The notes under the pieces are model-generated. The model did no database searches, was not told the DNA's origin, and worked only from the letters and a program-made list of their open reading frames with translations. DNA of 32,551 bases from the IMG/VR virus record IMGVR_UViG_3300037587_000312, positions 1-32,551 of that record. One strand, given 5' to 3'. Below, in pieces: positions 14,608 to 19,310 of this stretch; within the stretch, counting starts at the first letter, position 1; each line of letters starts with the position of its first letter. The translations under genes were made by a program, and so were the position numbers. The DNA comes from a virus.

Positions 14608-14717
14608 TGAATACACTAGAAGTTATTGGGTTATTAGGGACAGGTTTCGTAGCTGGTCTTTGGACCATGTGGTATGTCCTGAGACCATTTTTAAAGAAAG
14701 GTAAAGAAGAGAATTAA
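14607..14717 (+). CDS. Tiny membrane protein, 36 aa
   Basis: GTG start overlapping the previous stop (TAGTG) with GGAGG five bases upstream. One hydrophobic helix at about 5-27 and a basic tail (RPFLKKGKEEN). It lies between two holin-like genes, so it may belong to a lysis cassette. Confidence 0.6.
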   Translation: MNTLEVIGLLGTGFVAGLWTMWYVLRPFLKKGKEEN

Positions 14718-14719
14718 TA

Positions 14720-15265
14720 ATGAAATTTAAAGACATACTCGCAGGCGCAGCTACTTTAACAAGTATTGCATTTCCTGCATTGGCACCAGTTATCGGGTTA
14801 GTAAATAAGCTTCTGCCAGATGATAAGAAACTTCCCGAGGACGCCACAGGTAATGATGTACAGGCAGTCGTAGATACTCTTCCACCAGAGCAACAAGCTT
14901 CTTTGATGGAGCGTGAGATTGATTTAAAGATCAAACAAGAGGAAGGTTGGACCGAGCGTTACAAAGCAATGTGTTCAGCTGATGGACAAGAAACTCGAGC
15001 TAAAGTTGTTATTATGTTGACAAAGGTTCTATGTTTTGAGATATTGGCTTTCACAGGCTTATTCTTCTGGCATCCAGAGATTCTAAGTAATTCCAGTGTG
15101 TGGGTAGTCTTCGGCACATTAACTGCTGTCCCAGCTGCTACTATTGGTAAGTATTTTGGTGAGCTGCGTAGAGAGCATGGTCAACGTCAGGTTTCAGCGG
15201 GTGCTGATCCGAAAGCAATGTCTGGATTAGGTGTATTAGCAAAACTAATTCCGTGGGGTAAGTAA
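14720..15265 (+). CDS. Putative holin (3TM/GTA-holin-like)
   Basis: 181 aa with an N-terminal hydrophobic/amphipathic segment (about 5-30), a charged middle containing LMEREIDLKIKQEEGWTERY, and two transmembrane helices (about 96-117 and 126-146). The order and length resemble the holins of three transmembrane segments found in gene-transfer agents and phages (PF11351 type), which time lysis by permeabilising the inner membrane. The peptidase that would need it (8211) is on the other strand. The family call is by pattern only. Confidence 0.55.
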   Translation: MKFKDILAGAATLTSIAFPALAPVIGLVNKLLPDDKKLPEDATGNDVQAVVDTLPPEQQASLMEREIDLKIKQEEGWTERYKAMCSADGQETRAKVVIMLTKVLCFEILAFTGLFFWHPEILSNSSVWVVFGTLTAVPAATIGKYFGELRREHGQRQVSAGADPKAMSGLGVLAKLIPWGK

Positions 15266-15266
15266 A

Positions 15267-15599
15267 ATGGACTTGACTTTAAAATTTAAAGGACTTACAC
15301 TTCTCCAATTGGTCAAGCTTGTGGAAACACTAGACGGGGCAGAGTTCGAGTATGAGGAGGTTATCCCTCAGGAGCCTGTCCAGAATCCTTGGTTTAACCC
15401 TGAGAGGCATCCATGGGATAAAGACCTAATCGGAATACCTTATCATTTCCGCTTCGATAAAGATGATATAAATGGGTATCTAAATGGTGATTGGAGTATT
15501 CCTTGTTTATTTGATGGAGTAGATCCTACGTCAACGATGGGTTTAGCATGTGGTTGTCCAAAGTGTTCTCCTCAGTCTATGACAGGAGTACCTGAATGA
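15267..15599 (+). CDS. Hypothetical protein, 110 aa
   Basis: A soluble, Pro/Trp/Asp-rich protein ending in CGCPKCSPQ, which may bind a metal. It begins one base after the holin-like gene with GGGGTAAG upstream. No family recognised. Confidence 0.58.
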   Translation: MDLTLKFKGLTLLQLVKLVETLDGAEFEYEEVIPQEPVQNPWFNPERHPWDKDLIGIPYHFRFDKDDINGYLNGDWSIPCLFDGVDPTSTMGLACGCPKCSPQSMTGVPE

Positions 15600-15802
15600 G
15601 ATGTTCTGCTTGCAATAATCTGCTGACTGATGATATACTTCTGATGTCAAAAGAAATTGATGGTGAAATTGTCTATGAAGACCTCTGCCATAAATGCAGA
15701 TCATCTTCACATTCAAAGTATACTTATGATGTAGATCACGAGTATATGCACCAAAGTGTAGGTATATATGGTGAATTTCACAGTTTATTTGAAAAGAAGT
15801 GA
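15596..15802 (+). CDS. Zinc-ribbon-like protein, 68 aa
   Basis: CxxC pairs at residues 3/6 and 31/34 (MRCSACNNLL...YEDLCHKCR) form a treble-clef/zinc-ribbon type site. Small proteins of this pattern are common in T4-like and other phages, with unknown roles. Start overlaps the previous stop as ATGA. Confidence 0.66.
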   Translation: MRCSACNNLLTDDILLMSKEIDGEIVYEDLCHKCRSSSHSKYTYDVDHEYMHQSVGIYGEFHSLFEKK

Positions 15803-15810
15803 TTTAGGGG

Positions 15811-15839
15811 TTGACTTTATACTCTAGCCATGTTAATAT
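15811..15839 (+). promoter_or_regulatory. Sigma70 promoter upstream of the tRNA cluster
   Basis: TTGACT, 17-nt spacer, TAATAT, preceded by TAGGGG. It lies just after the last zinc-ribbon gene and ahead of the small ORFs and the first tRNA, so it is the likely entry promoter of the tRNA cluster. Confidence 0.72.
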
Positions 15840-15873
15840 AGCGTTATAAGGTACACAAAAGAAGGAGATGCTA

Positions 15874-15951
15874 ATGTATATCGAAGTTATCGGTTTGAAG
15901 ACCTCTGAAGAGGATTGGGGTGAGTTAGGCTCTGAGGTAGATGGACTATGA
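15874..15951 (+). CDS. Tiny ORF, 25 aa
   Basis: Product starts MYIEVIGLKTSEEDWGELGS and is acidic. AAGGAGATG precedes the ATG by a proper distance and the stop overlaps the next ORF as ATGA. The pair with a strongly basic partner is suggestive of complex formation. Whether it is translated is not proven. Confidence 0.45.
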   Translation: MYIEVIGLKTSEEDWGELGSEVDGL

Positions 15952-16028
15952 GTGCTCATCCTGACAAGAAAGATAAGAAGAAGCGTAAGACAACGAGAAC
16001 TACTCGAAACAGTACTGAGACAATTTAA
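15948..16028 (+). CDS. Tiny basic ORF, 26 aa
   Basis: The peptide is mostly Lys, Arg and Thr (MSAHPDKKDKKKRKTTRTTR...), a likely nucleic-acid binder. It overlaps the acidic 25-aa ORF as ATGA, so translation would be coupled. Confidence 0.42.
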   Translation: MSAHPDKKDKKKRKTTRTTRNSTETI

Positions 16029-16043
16029 GAAAAGGAGTTGACA

Positions 16044-16145
16044 ATGAGTCAAAAAGAGTTTAAGATTACTGATGAAAAGATCGGCTCTGGTTCAGGTGAT
16101 GCACCTATCGGTGGCGGATCAAGTAATCGATATTACGACACCTAG
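16044..16145 (+). CDS. Tiny ORF, 33 aa
   Basis: AAAAGGAGTTGACA stands before the ATG. The product (MSQKEFKITDEKIGSGSGDA...) is Gly/Ser-rich and probably unstructured at its C-terminus. It ends six bases before the first tRNA. Confidence 0.42.
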   Translation: MSQKEFKITDEKIGSGSGDAPIGGGSSNRYYDT

Positions 16146-16150
16146 TTTAA

Positions 16151-16234
16151 GGTGTCGTTGGACAGGTGATGAGTCCCTCAGGTTGTAACCCTGACGCGCA
16201 AGCTGTGTAGGTTTGATTCCTACCGGCACCACCA
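16151..16234 (+). tRNA. tRNA-Tyr(GTA)
   Basis: Acceptor GGTGTCG pairs with CGGCACC; anticodon loop TTGTAAC gives GTA; T-arm GTAGG/CCTAC with loop TTTGATT. The long variable arm expected of bacterial tRNA-Tyr is present. CCA is encoded. Confidence 0.93.
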
Positions 16235-16265
16235 AATTTTAAATAGTTTAAAGTCTTTACTTTAC

Positions 16266-16294
16266 TTGAGTTCTGCATTACGGTAGTTTATGAT
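16266..16294 (+). promoter_or_regulatory. Possible sigma70 promoter before the nuclease gene
   Basis: TTGAGT, 17-nt spacer, TATGAT, 25 bases before the ATG of the PD-(D/E)XK gene. The hexamers are imperfect but the spacing is ideal. Confidence 0.4.
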
Positions 16295-16318
16295 CAGGTA
16301 AGACACAAGCACAATGAG

Positions 16319-16720
16319 ATGTGTAAAGTGGAAAATAAAGATCAAGGTAATCTCGGTGAAGCTTATGCTATCTACAAGCTCACTGAACTAGGATATAAGT
16401 TGTCAAAACCCCTTATCGAGAATATTGGGTATGACCTTATAGCAGACTTAAATGGAGTTCTTTATAGGATTCAGGTTAAGTCTTCATCCTACAGCAGGTT
16501 TGAAGGGTTATATGATGTCGCTTTAGCGACGAGGGGAGGCAATAGATCTGGGGTAGGGAAGAGTAAGAACATCTCATCTCTTAATTGCGATTATGTGTTC
16601 ATATACACAGCACCTAAGTCCTACTTAATCCCAATACAGCCTATTGACGGACAAGGTTCCGTTCGAGTCGGCGGTAAGGGGACAAAAGATTACGAAATTA
16701 GAGAGGAGATTATGATATGA
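16319..16720 (+). CDS. PD-(D/E)XK endonuclease-like protein inside the tRNA cluster
   Basis: 133 aa. Residues 11-54 carry the nuclease core: NLGEAYAIYKLTELGY (E14), YDLIAD (D39) and RIQVKSSS (Q52, K54). This E...D...QxK arrangement is that of the PD-(D/E)XK family close to group I-intron endonuclease I-SspI (PDDEXK_5). Such enzymes cut double-stranded DNA; free-standing ones behave as homing nucleases. No intron is seen in the neighbouring tRNAs. The ribosome binding site is poor (GAG close to ATG). The position between tRNA genes suggests insertion by homing. Confidence 0.75.
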   Translation: MCKVENKDQGNLGEAYAIYKLTELGYKLSKPLIENIGYDLIADLNGVLYRIQVKSSSYSRFEGLYDVALATRGGNRSGVGKSKNISSLNCDYVFIYTAPKSYLIPIQPIDGQGSVRVGGKGTKDYEIREEIMI

Positions 16721-16875
16721 TGTATGAACTGAAACCAACAGCTATGGTATTTGCAGGAGCAATTGCATTGGCTGTATCAGGTAATTCATTGACAACATTA
16801 GCAGGAACACTGTTGACAGTTGCTGGAGTCATGGTCTACCATATGCGTATTAATCAACGCAAGCAACAACATTAA
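16717..16875 (+). CDS. Small membrane protein, 52 aa
   Basis: GAGAGGAG stands upstream of a row of ATG codons; the stop of the nuclease gene overlaps. Two hydrophobic stretches (about 8-21 and 26-42) rich in Ala, Gly and Thr, then a basic tail (RINQRKQQH). It ends immediately before tRNA-Phe. Function unknown. Confidence 0.6.
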   Translation: MMYELKPTAMVFAGAIALAVSGNSLTTLAGTLLTVAGVMVYHMRINQRKQQH

Positions 16876-16952
16876 GGGTCTGTAGCTCAGTTTGGCAGAG
16901 CGCGGGGGTGAAATTCCCGAGGCCACTGGTTCGAAGCCAGTTGGACCCACCA
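16876..16952 (+). tRNA. tRNA-Phe(GAA)
   Basis: Acceptor GGGTCTG with TTGGACCC side (two G-U pairs), anticodon loop GTGAAAT (GAA), T-arm CTGG/CCAG with TTCGAAG loop, CCA encoded. It starts directly after the stop of the 52-aa gene. Confidence 0.92.
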
Positions 16953-16960
16953 ATTATTAT

Positions 16961-17038
16961 CGGGGATTAGCTCAGTCTGGCCAGAGTGTACCGTTTGGGG
17001 CGGTAAAGTCGAAGGTTCGAATCCTTCATTCCCGACCA
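16961..17038 (+). tRNA. tRNA-Pro(TGG)
   Basis: CGGGGAT pairs with ATTCCCG; anticodon arm TACCG-TTTGGGG-CGGTA gives TGG; T-arm GAAGG/CCTTC; CCA encoded. C1-G72 is typical of bacterial tRNA-Pro. Confidence 0.93.
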
Positions 17039-17045
17039 GTTTTAT

Positions 17046-17123
17046 AGCGGATTAGCTCAGGGGAATAAGAGCAACTCTCTACGAAAGAGTAGGTCATAGG
17101 TTCGAATCCTATATTCGCTGCCA
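17046..17123 (+). tRNA. tRNA-Arg(ACG)
   Basis: AGCGGAT pairs with ATTCGCT; anticodon arm ACTCT-CTACGAA-AGAGT gives ACG, whose A34 would need the host TadA deaminase to become inosine. T-arm ATAGG/CCTAT. CCA encoded. Confidence 0.92.
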
Positions 17124-17153
17124 GTTTATAAATAGATTTGAGGAGGTCTAAAA

Positions 17154-17297
17154 ATGGAAAAAGTACCACATAGAGATGTTGACGGTAACCTAGTTATGCT
17201 GTACCCTTACAAGTCATGGACATCATACATTTCTGAAGATGTTTGGGCAGTACTTATCTTTGTAGGAATGTGCAGTTTTATTTATTCTGTAGCGTAA
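17154..17297 (+). CDS. Small membrane-anchored protein, 47 aa
   Basis: A strong TGAGGAGGT ribosome binding site precedes the ATG. The N-terminal half is polar (MEKVPHRDVDGNLVMLYPYK), the C-terminal half one hydrophobic helix (VWAVLIFVGMCSFIYSV). It sits between tRNA-Arg and tRNA-Ile. Function unknown. Confidence 0.6.
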   Translation: MEKVPHRDVDGNLVMLYPYKSWTSYISEDVWAVLIFVGMCSFIYSVA

Positions 17298-17305
17298 AGT
17301 TTAAT

Positions 17306-17381
17306 ACTAGGATAGCTCAGTTGGTAGAGCAGAGTCTTGATAAGGCTTTGGTCGGTGGTTCAAGTCCACCTCTTAGTACCA
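17306..17381 (+). tRNA. tRNA-Ile(GAT)
   Basis: ACTAGGA pairs with TCTTAGT; anticodon loop TTGATAA gives GAT; T-arm GGTGG/CCACC with TTCAAGT; CCA encoded. Two wobble pairs in the anticodon stem. Confidence 0.92.
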
Positions 17382-17428
17382 ATTTTAAGTGTTTAACGCC
17401 TTCTTACACTATAACTATAGAGGCCAAA

Positions 17429-17440
17429 GCACTTCGGTGC
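17429..17440 (+). other. UUCG-capped hairpin between tRNAs
   Basis: GCAC-TTCG-GTGC is a very stable UUCG tetraloop hairpin, ten bases ahead of tRNA-Asp. There is no T-run of terminator length. It may be a processing or stability signal. Confidence 0.4.
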
Positions 17441-17449
17441 CAAGTTTTA

Positions 17450-17525
17450 GCTTTATTAGTGTAGTGGTCGATCACGCTGGCCTGTCACGCCGGAAACAGC
17501 AGTTCAATTCTGCTATAGAGCGCCA
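17450..17525 (+). tRNA. tRNA-Asp(GTC)
   Basis: GCTTTAT pairs with ATAGAGC; anticodon arm CTGGC-CTGTCAC-GCCGG gives GTC; T-arm AGCAG/CTGCT; discriminator G, as in bacterial tRNA-Asp; CCA encoded. Confidence 0.92.
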
Positions 17526-17534
17526 AATAGCTAT

Positions 17535-17652
17535 ACAAGAGTACGTACCAAGTACTACTGTAATTTAGTGTATAAAGCAAGTCTCCTCGGAGAGCACTAG
17601 ACCCGCATCCTCGGATGTGACCAACCAAAGAGTGGTTATAAAGAGTTCTTGT
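17535..17652 (+). ncRNA. Candidate structured RNA A (multi-hairpin block)
   Basis: The block is closed by ACAAGA (17535-17540) with TCTTGT (17647-17652). Inside are AGTAC/GTACT (17540-17556, sharing A17540 with the closing helix), TCTC-CTCG-GAGA (17582-17593), GCATC-CTCG-GATGT (17605-17618) and AACCA-AAGAG-TGGTT (17623-17637). Two hairpins share the loop CTCG. No coding frame or tRNA fits. Pairings are seen in sequence; existence as a stable RNA is inference. Confidence 0.45.
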
Positions 17653-17657
17653 TTAAA

Positions 17658-17745
17658 TGATAGTGTTTAGGTGGACTGTTGTAGCAGGCTCATCGTATGT
17701 GGGAGTTTATATTCTCCATCTATCAAAAGTAGGTAACCGCTACAA
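17658..17745 (+). ncRNA. Candidate structured RNA B (possible pseudoknot)
   Basis: TGATAG (17658-17663) pairs with CTATCA (17720-17725), while TTGTAGC (17679-17685), inside that loop, pairs perfectly with GCTACAA (17739-17745) outside it. The two helices cross, as in an H-type pseudoknot. TAGCAGGCT after the second helix start recurs in block C. No gene is visible here. Confidence 0.4.
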
Positions 17746-17800
17746 AGGGACGAACTTTAGGCAAATATATACGTTCAGTTGAAAAGATGTTTATTTCTAG

Positions 17801-17828
17801 TTGACATCTACGGGAAAGCTGATATACT
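17801..17828 (+). promoter_or_regulatory. Sigma70 promoter inside the tRNA cluster
   Basis: Perfect TTGACA, 16-nt spacer, TATACT. Predicted start near 17835, just before structured block C, which has no ribosome binding site or coding frame. This suggests a dedicated transcript for the RNA block and the tRNAs that follow. Confidence 0.7.
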
Positions 17829-17848
17829 AGGACTTAGTAATTGAGTTT

Positions 17849-17984
17849 ACTTAAGGAAGATAGGATTTTAGCAGGCTGTTCGGCGGAAGCGCCTAATGTA
17901 GCTAACTAAAGGTTCCCACTGTAGGTGAGGTAGGTTGATCGCTCCCACTACACTATGTTCGAATCATAGAATCTTCCCTTAAGT
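17849..17984 (+). ncRNA. Candidate structured RNA C with tRNA-like ends
   Basis: ACTTAAGGAAGAT (17849-17861) pairs over 13 bp with ATCTTCCCTTAAGT (17971-17984), one bulged C. Just inside the 3' strand is a perfect T-arm: CTATG, loop TTCGAAT, CATAG (17953-17969). The interior is not tRNA-like: TTAGC/GCTAA (17868-17872, 17901-17905), AGGC/GCCT, and a GGCG-GAAG-CGCC hairpin. No anticodon arm and no CCA are visible. The acceptor plus T-arm outline recalls tmRNA or RNase P substrates. A promoter lies 20 bases upstream. Confidence 0.5.
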
Positions 17985-18001
17985 GAATTTGACAAGTTTA
18001 C

Positions 18002-18078
18002 CCCTCGGTAGCTTAGCGGTCCAAAGCAGTCGCCTTTTAAGCGATTGATCGAAGGTTCAAATCCTTCTCGGGGGACCA
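18002..18078 (+). tRNA. tRNA-Lys(TTT)
   Basis: CCCTCGG pairs with TCGGGGG (one T-G and one G-T); anticodon arm GTCGC-CTTTTAA-GCGAT gives TTT; T-arm GAAGG/CCTTC; CCA encoded. Confidence 0.92.
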
Positions 18079-18085
18079 ATTTTAA

Positions 18086-18162
18086 TGCGAGTTAGCTCAG
18101 TTGGTTAGAGCACCGGGTTCATATCCCGATTGTCACTGGTTCAAGTCCAGTATTCGCAACCA
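18086..18162 (+). tRNA. tRNA-Met(CAT)
   Basis: TGCGAGT pairs with ATTCGCA; anticodon arm CCGGG-TTCATAT-CCCGA gives CAT. The three G-C pairs next to the loop are an initiator hallmark, yet 1-72 is a T-A pair and the D-stem (GCTC/GAGC) is of elongator type. It could be elongator Met, initiator-like Met, or Ile(CAT) after lysidine modification. CCA encoded. Confidence 0.88.
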
Positions 18163-18177
18163 TTTAAGGAGTTAGTT

Positions 18178-18303
18178 ATGCTCAGAAGATTTTTGTGTTA
18201 TATCGGTTTACACGATTATGAAGAAGTAGCTGACTCAGGTGGAGATCCACCAGCTCGTGCCTATTTATGTAGAGCATGTGACAAATTAGATATTAAATAT
18301 TAG
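18178..18303 (+). CDS. Small CxxC protein, 41 aa
   Basis: AAGGAGTTAG precedes the ATG. The product has C7 and a CRAC motif (residues 31-34) near the C-terminus, with a basic start (MLRRFLCYIGLHDYEE). A half zinc finger is possible. It lies between tRNA-Met and tRNA-Gln. Confidence 0.55.
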   Translation: MLRRFLCYIGLHDYEEVADSGGDPPARAYLCRACDKLDIKY

Positions 18304-18325
18304 AGAATAAGAAAGGTAACTTACT

Positions 18326-18367
18326 ATGTACGAACGAGAGACACAACAACAGGACCAAGGCGTCTAG
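18326..18367 (+). CDS. Very short ORF, 13 aa (doubtful)
   Basis: AAAGG lies upstream of ATG at moderate distance; product MYERETQQQDQGV. Its stop is inside the following hairpin. Too short to support as a gene beyond the ribosome binding site; listed for completeness. Confidence 0.2.
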   Translation: MYERETQQQDQGV

Positions 18368-18404
18368 TAGATTACCCAACTATAGAGTTTGGCGTTTCTA
18401 CTAG
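18364..18404 (+). other. 41-nt imperfect hairpin between tRNAs
   Basis: CTAGTAGA pairs perfectly with TCTACTAG; after a 4x4 internal loop CCAACT pairs with AGTTTGG (one bulged T) around an ATAG loop. There is no T-run. A further CATCA/TGATG hairpin (18411-18425) leads into tRNA-Gln. Possible RNA processing element. Confidence 0.45.
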
Positions 18405-18423
18405 TCAAGCCATCATATTTTGA

Positions 18424-18498
18424 TGTGCCTTGGTGAAGTGGAAACACGGTGGGTTTTGACCCCACTATGCAAGGGTTCGATTCCCTTAGGCACGGCCA
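18424..18498 (+). tRNA. tRNA-Gln(TTG)
   Basis: TGTGCCT pairs with AGGCACG (T1-G72, a weak first pair as in tRNA-Gln); anticodon arm GTGGG-TTTTGAC-CCCAC gives TTG; T-arm AAGGG/CCCTT; discriminator G; CCA encoded. Confidence 0.92.
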
Positions 18499-18499
18499 T

Positions 18500-18575
18500 G
18501 CTCATATAGTTTAATTGGTTAGAACATCGCCCTTTCAAGGCGACAGCCCGAGTTCGAGTCTCGGTATGAGTACCA
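18500..18575 (+). tRNA. tRNA-Glu(TTC)
   Basis: GCTCATA pairs with TATGAGT; anticodon arm TCGCC-CTTTCAA-GGCGA gives TTC; T-arm CCGAG/CTCGG; CCA encoded. Only one base separates it from tRNA-Gln. Confidence 0.93.
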
Positions 18576-18583
18576 AATTTTAT

Positions 18584-18659
18584 GCAGGTATAGCTCAATT
18601 GGGAGAGCGTCATCCTTACACGGTGAATGTCAGTGGTTCGATCCCACTTACCTGTACCA
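18584..18659 (+). tRNA. tRNA-Val(TAC)
   Basis: GCAGGTA pairs with TACCTGT; anticodon arm TCATC-CTTACAC-GGTGA gives TAC; T-arm AGTGG/CCACT; CCA encoded. Confidence 0.93.
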
Positions 18660-18670
18660 AACAGTTTTAA

Positions 18671-18744
18671 GCGGGTATAGCTCAGAGGCAGAGCGTTTGG
18701 CTTCCACCCATTGTGCGGGATTTCGAAACTCCCTATCCGCTCCA
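18671..18744 (+). tRNA. tRNA-Gly(TCC)
   Basis: GCGGGTA pairs with TATCCGC; anticodon loop CTTCCAC gives TCC; discriminator T and CCA as in bacterial tRNA-Gly. The anticodon stem TTTGG/CCATT has two T-T mismatches and the T-stem one mismatch, so it may be decaying or poorly stable. Confidence 0.8.
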
Positions 18745-18821
18745 AGTTTTAGGTGCCTACAAGGTTCGAGTGGGTTAAATGTCCGTCTTTGTTGACAGCC
18801 TAGAGTAGTTTTAGAAAGAGG

Positions 18822-18851
18822 TTGACTTATGTATTTAATTTCTGGTATAGT
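18822..18851 (+). promoter_or_regulatory. Promoter overlapping a start codon
   Basis: TTGACT, 18-nt spacer, TATAGT with an extended TGG before it. It overlaps the ribosome binding site and the first codons of the 42-aa gene, so a transcript from it would skip that gene and begin ahead of tRNA(GTT). Confidence 0.5.
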
Positions 18852-18957
18852 TTGCCTCGTTGTTGCTATTTACTTCCATTGGAAACTCAATGATCAAGTT
18901 AGGTTGCAACGGATAGATAAAGAGTTAAAAGAGTTGGATGAAAGTCTGACTTTATAG
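18829..18957 (+). CDS. Small single-pass membrane protein, 42 aa
   Basis: GAGG precedes the ATG by seven bases. Residues 1-17 (MYLISGIVCLVVAIYFH) are a membrane helix; residues 18-42 are a charged, heptad-like helix (QVRLQRIDKELKELDESL). The layout is like small inner-membrane spanin or accessory peptides, with no firm assignment. Confidence 0.58.
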   Translation: MYLISGIVCLVVAIYFHWKLNDQVRLQRIDKELKELDESLTL

Positions 18958-18976
18958 TTTAGAAAGATGTTATTGG

Positions 18977-19062
18977 TCACATGTGGGGGAATTGGTAGAC
19001 CCAGCTGACTGTTAATCAGCCGCTGAAAGGCACTGTAGGTTCGAAGCCTACCTTGTGAGCCA
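18977..19062 (+). tRNA. tRNA with anticodon GTT (Asn) and long variable arm
   Basis: TCACATG pairs with CTTGTGA (one T-T mismatch). Anticodon arm GCTGA-CTGTTAA-TCAGC gives GTT. A 14-nt variable region folds as GCT-GAAA-GGC, and the D-loop GGAATTGGTAGAC is of tRNA-Leu type; T-arm GTAGG/CCTAC; discriminator G; CCA encoded. Class II architecture with an Asn anticodon is unusual (see findings). Confidence 0.9.
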
Positions 19063-19083
19063 ATGACATTTTAAAGTTTTAAT

Positions 19084-19169
19084 GCGAGAGTGGCGGAATT
19101 TGGTAGACGCGCTGGTTTTAGGTACCAGTACCGCAAGGTGTGTGGGTTCGATGCCCTCCTTTCGTACCA
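19084..19169 (+). tRNA. tRNA-Leu(TAG)
   Basis: GCGAGAG pairs with CTTTCGT; anticodon arm CTGGT-TTTAGGT-ACCAG gives TAG; variable arm of class II size; D-loop GGAATTTGGTAGAC; discriminator A, as LeuRS requires; CCA encoded. One T-T mismatch in the T-stem. Confidence 0.92.
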
Positions 19170-19171
19170 TA

Positions 19172-19310
19172 ATAACTGTGTTGTCTGTGACGAACAGGGA
19201 ATGCCCTTGCAGAACAGAACGCGGGTTAGCTGCCGCCTCTTGATGATCTTAGACGGCAACATGGTGACGTTATAGGGTTCGATGTAACTGATTGCAATTT
19301 GCACAGTTAT
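19172..19310 (+). ncRNA. Candidate structured RNA D
   Basis: A perfect 9-bp helix ATAACTGTG (19172-19180) with CACAGTTAT (19302-19310) closes a 139-nt block. Inside are CTGT/ACAG, AGGG-AATG-CCCT, GCGG/CCGC and GCCG/CGGC helices, some mutually exclusive. It begins three bases after tRNA-Leu. A TTCGATG sequence inside lacks a T-stem, so it is not a tRNA. Pairings are visible; function unknown. Confidence 0.48.

Noticed and set aside
18413-18745. 110-aa minus-strand open frame
   Set aside because: It runs antisense through tRNA-Gln, Glu, Val and Gly and shows the same tRNA-derived artefact peptides.
18748-18780. GGTTCGAGT resembling a tRNA T-loop
   Set aside because: The flanks do not pair and no other tRNA arms are present; at most a tRNA remnant.
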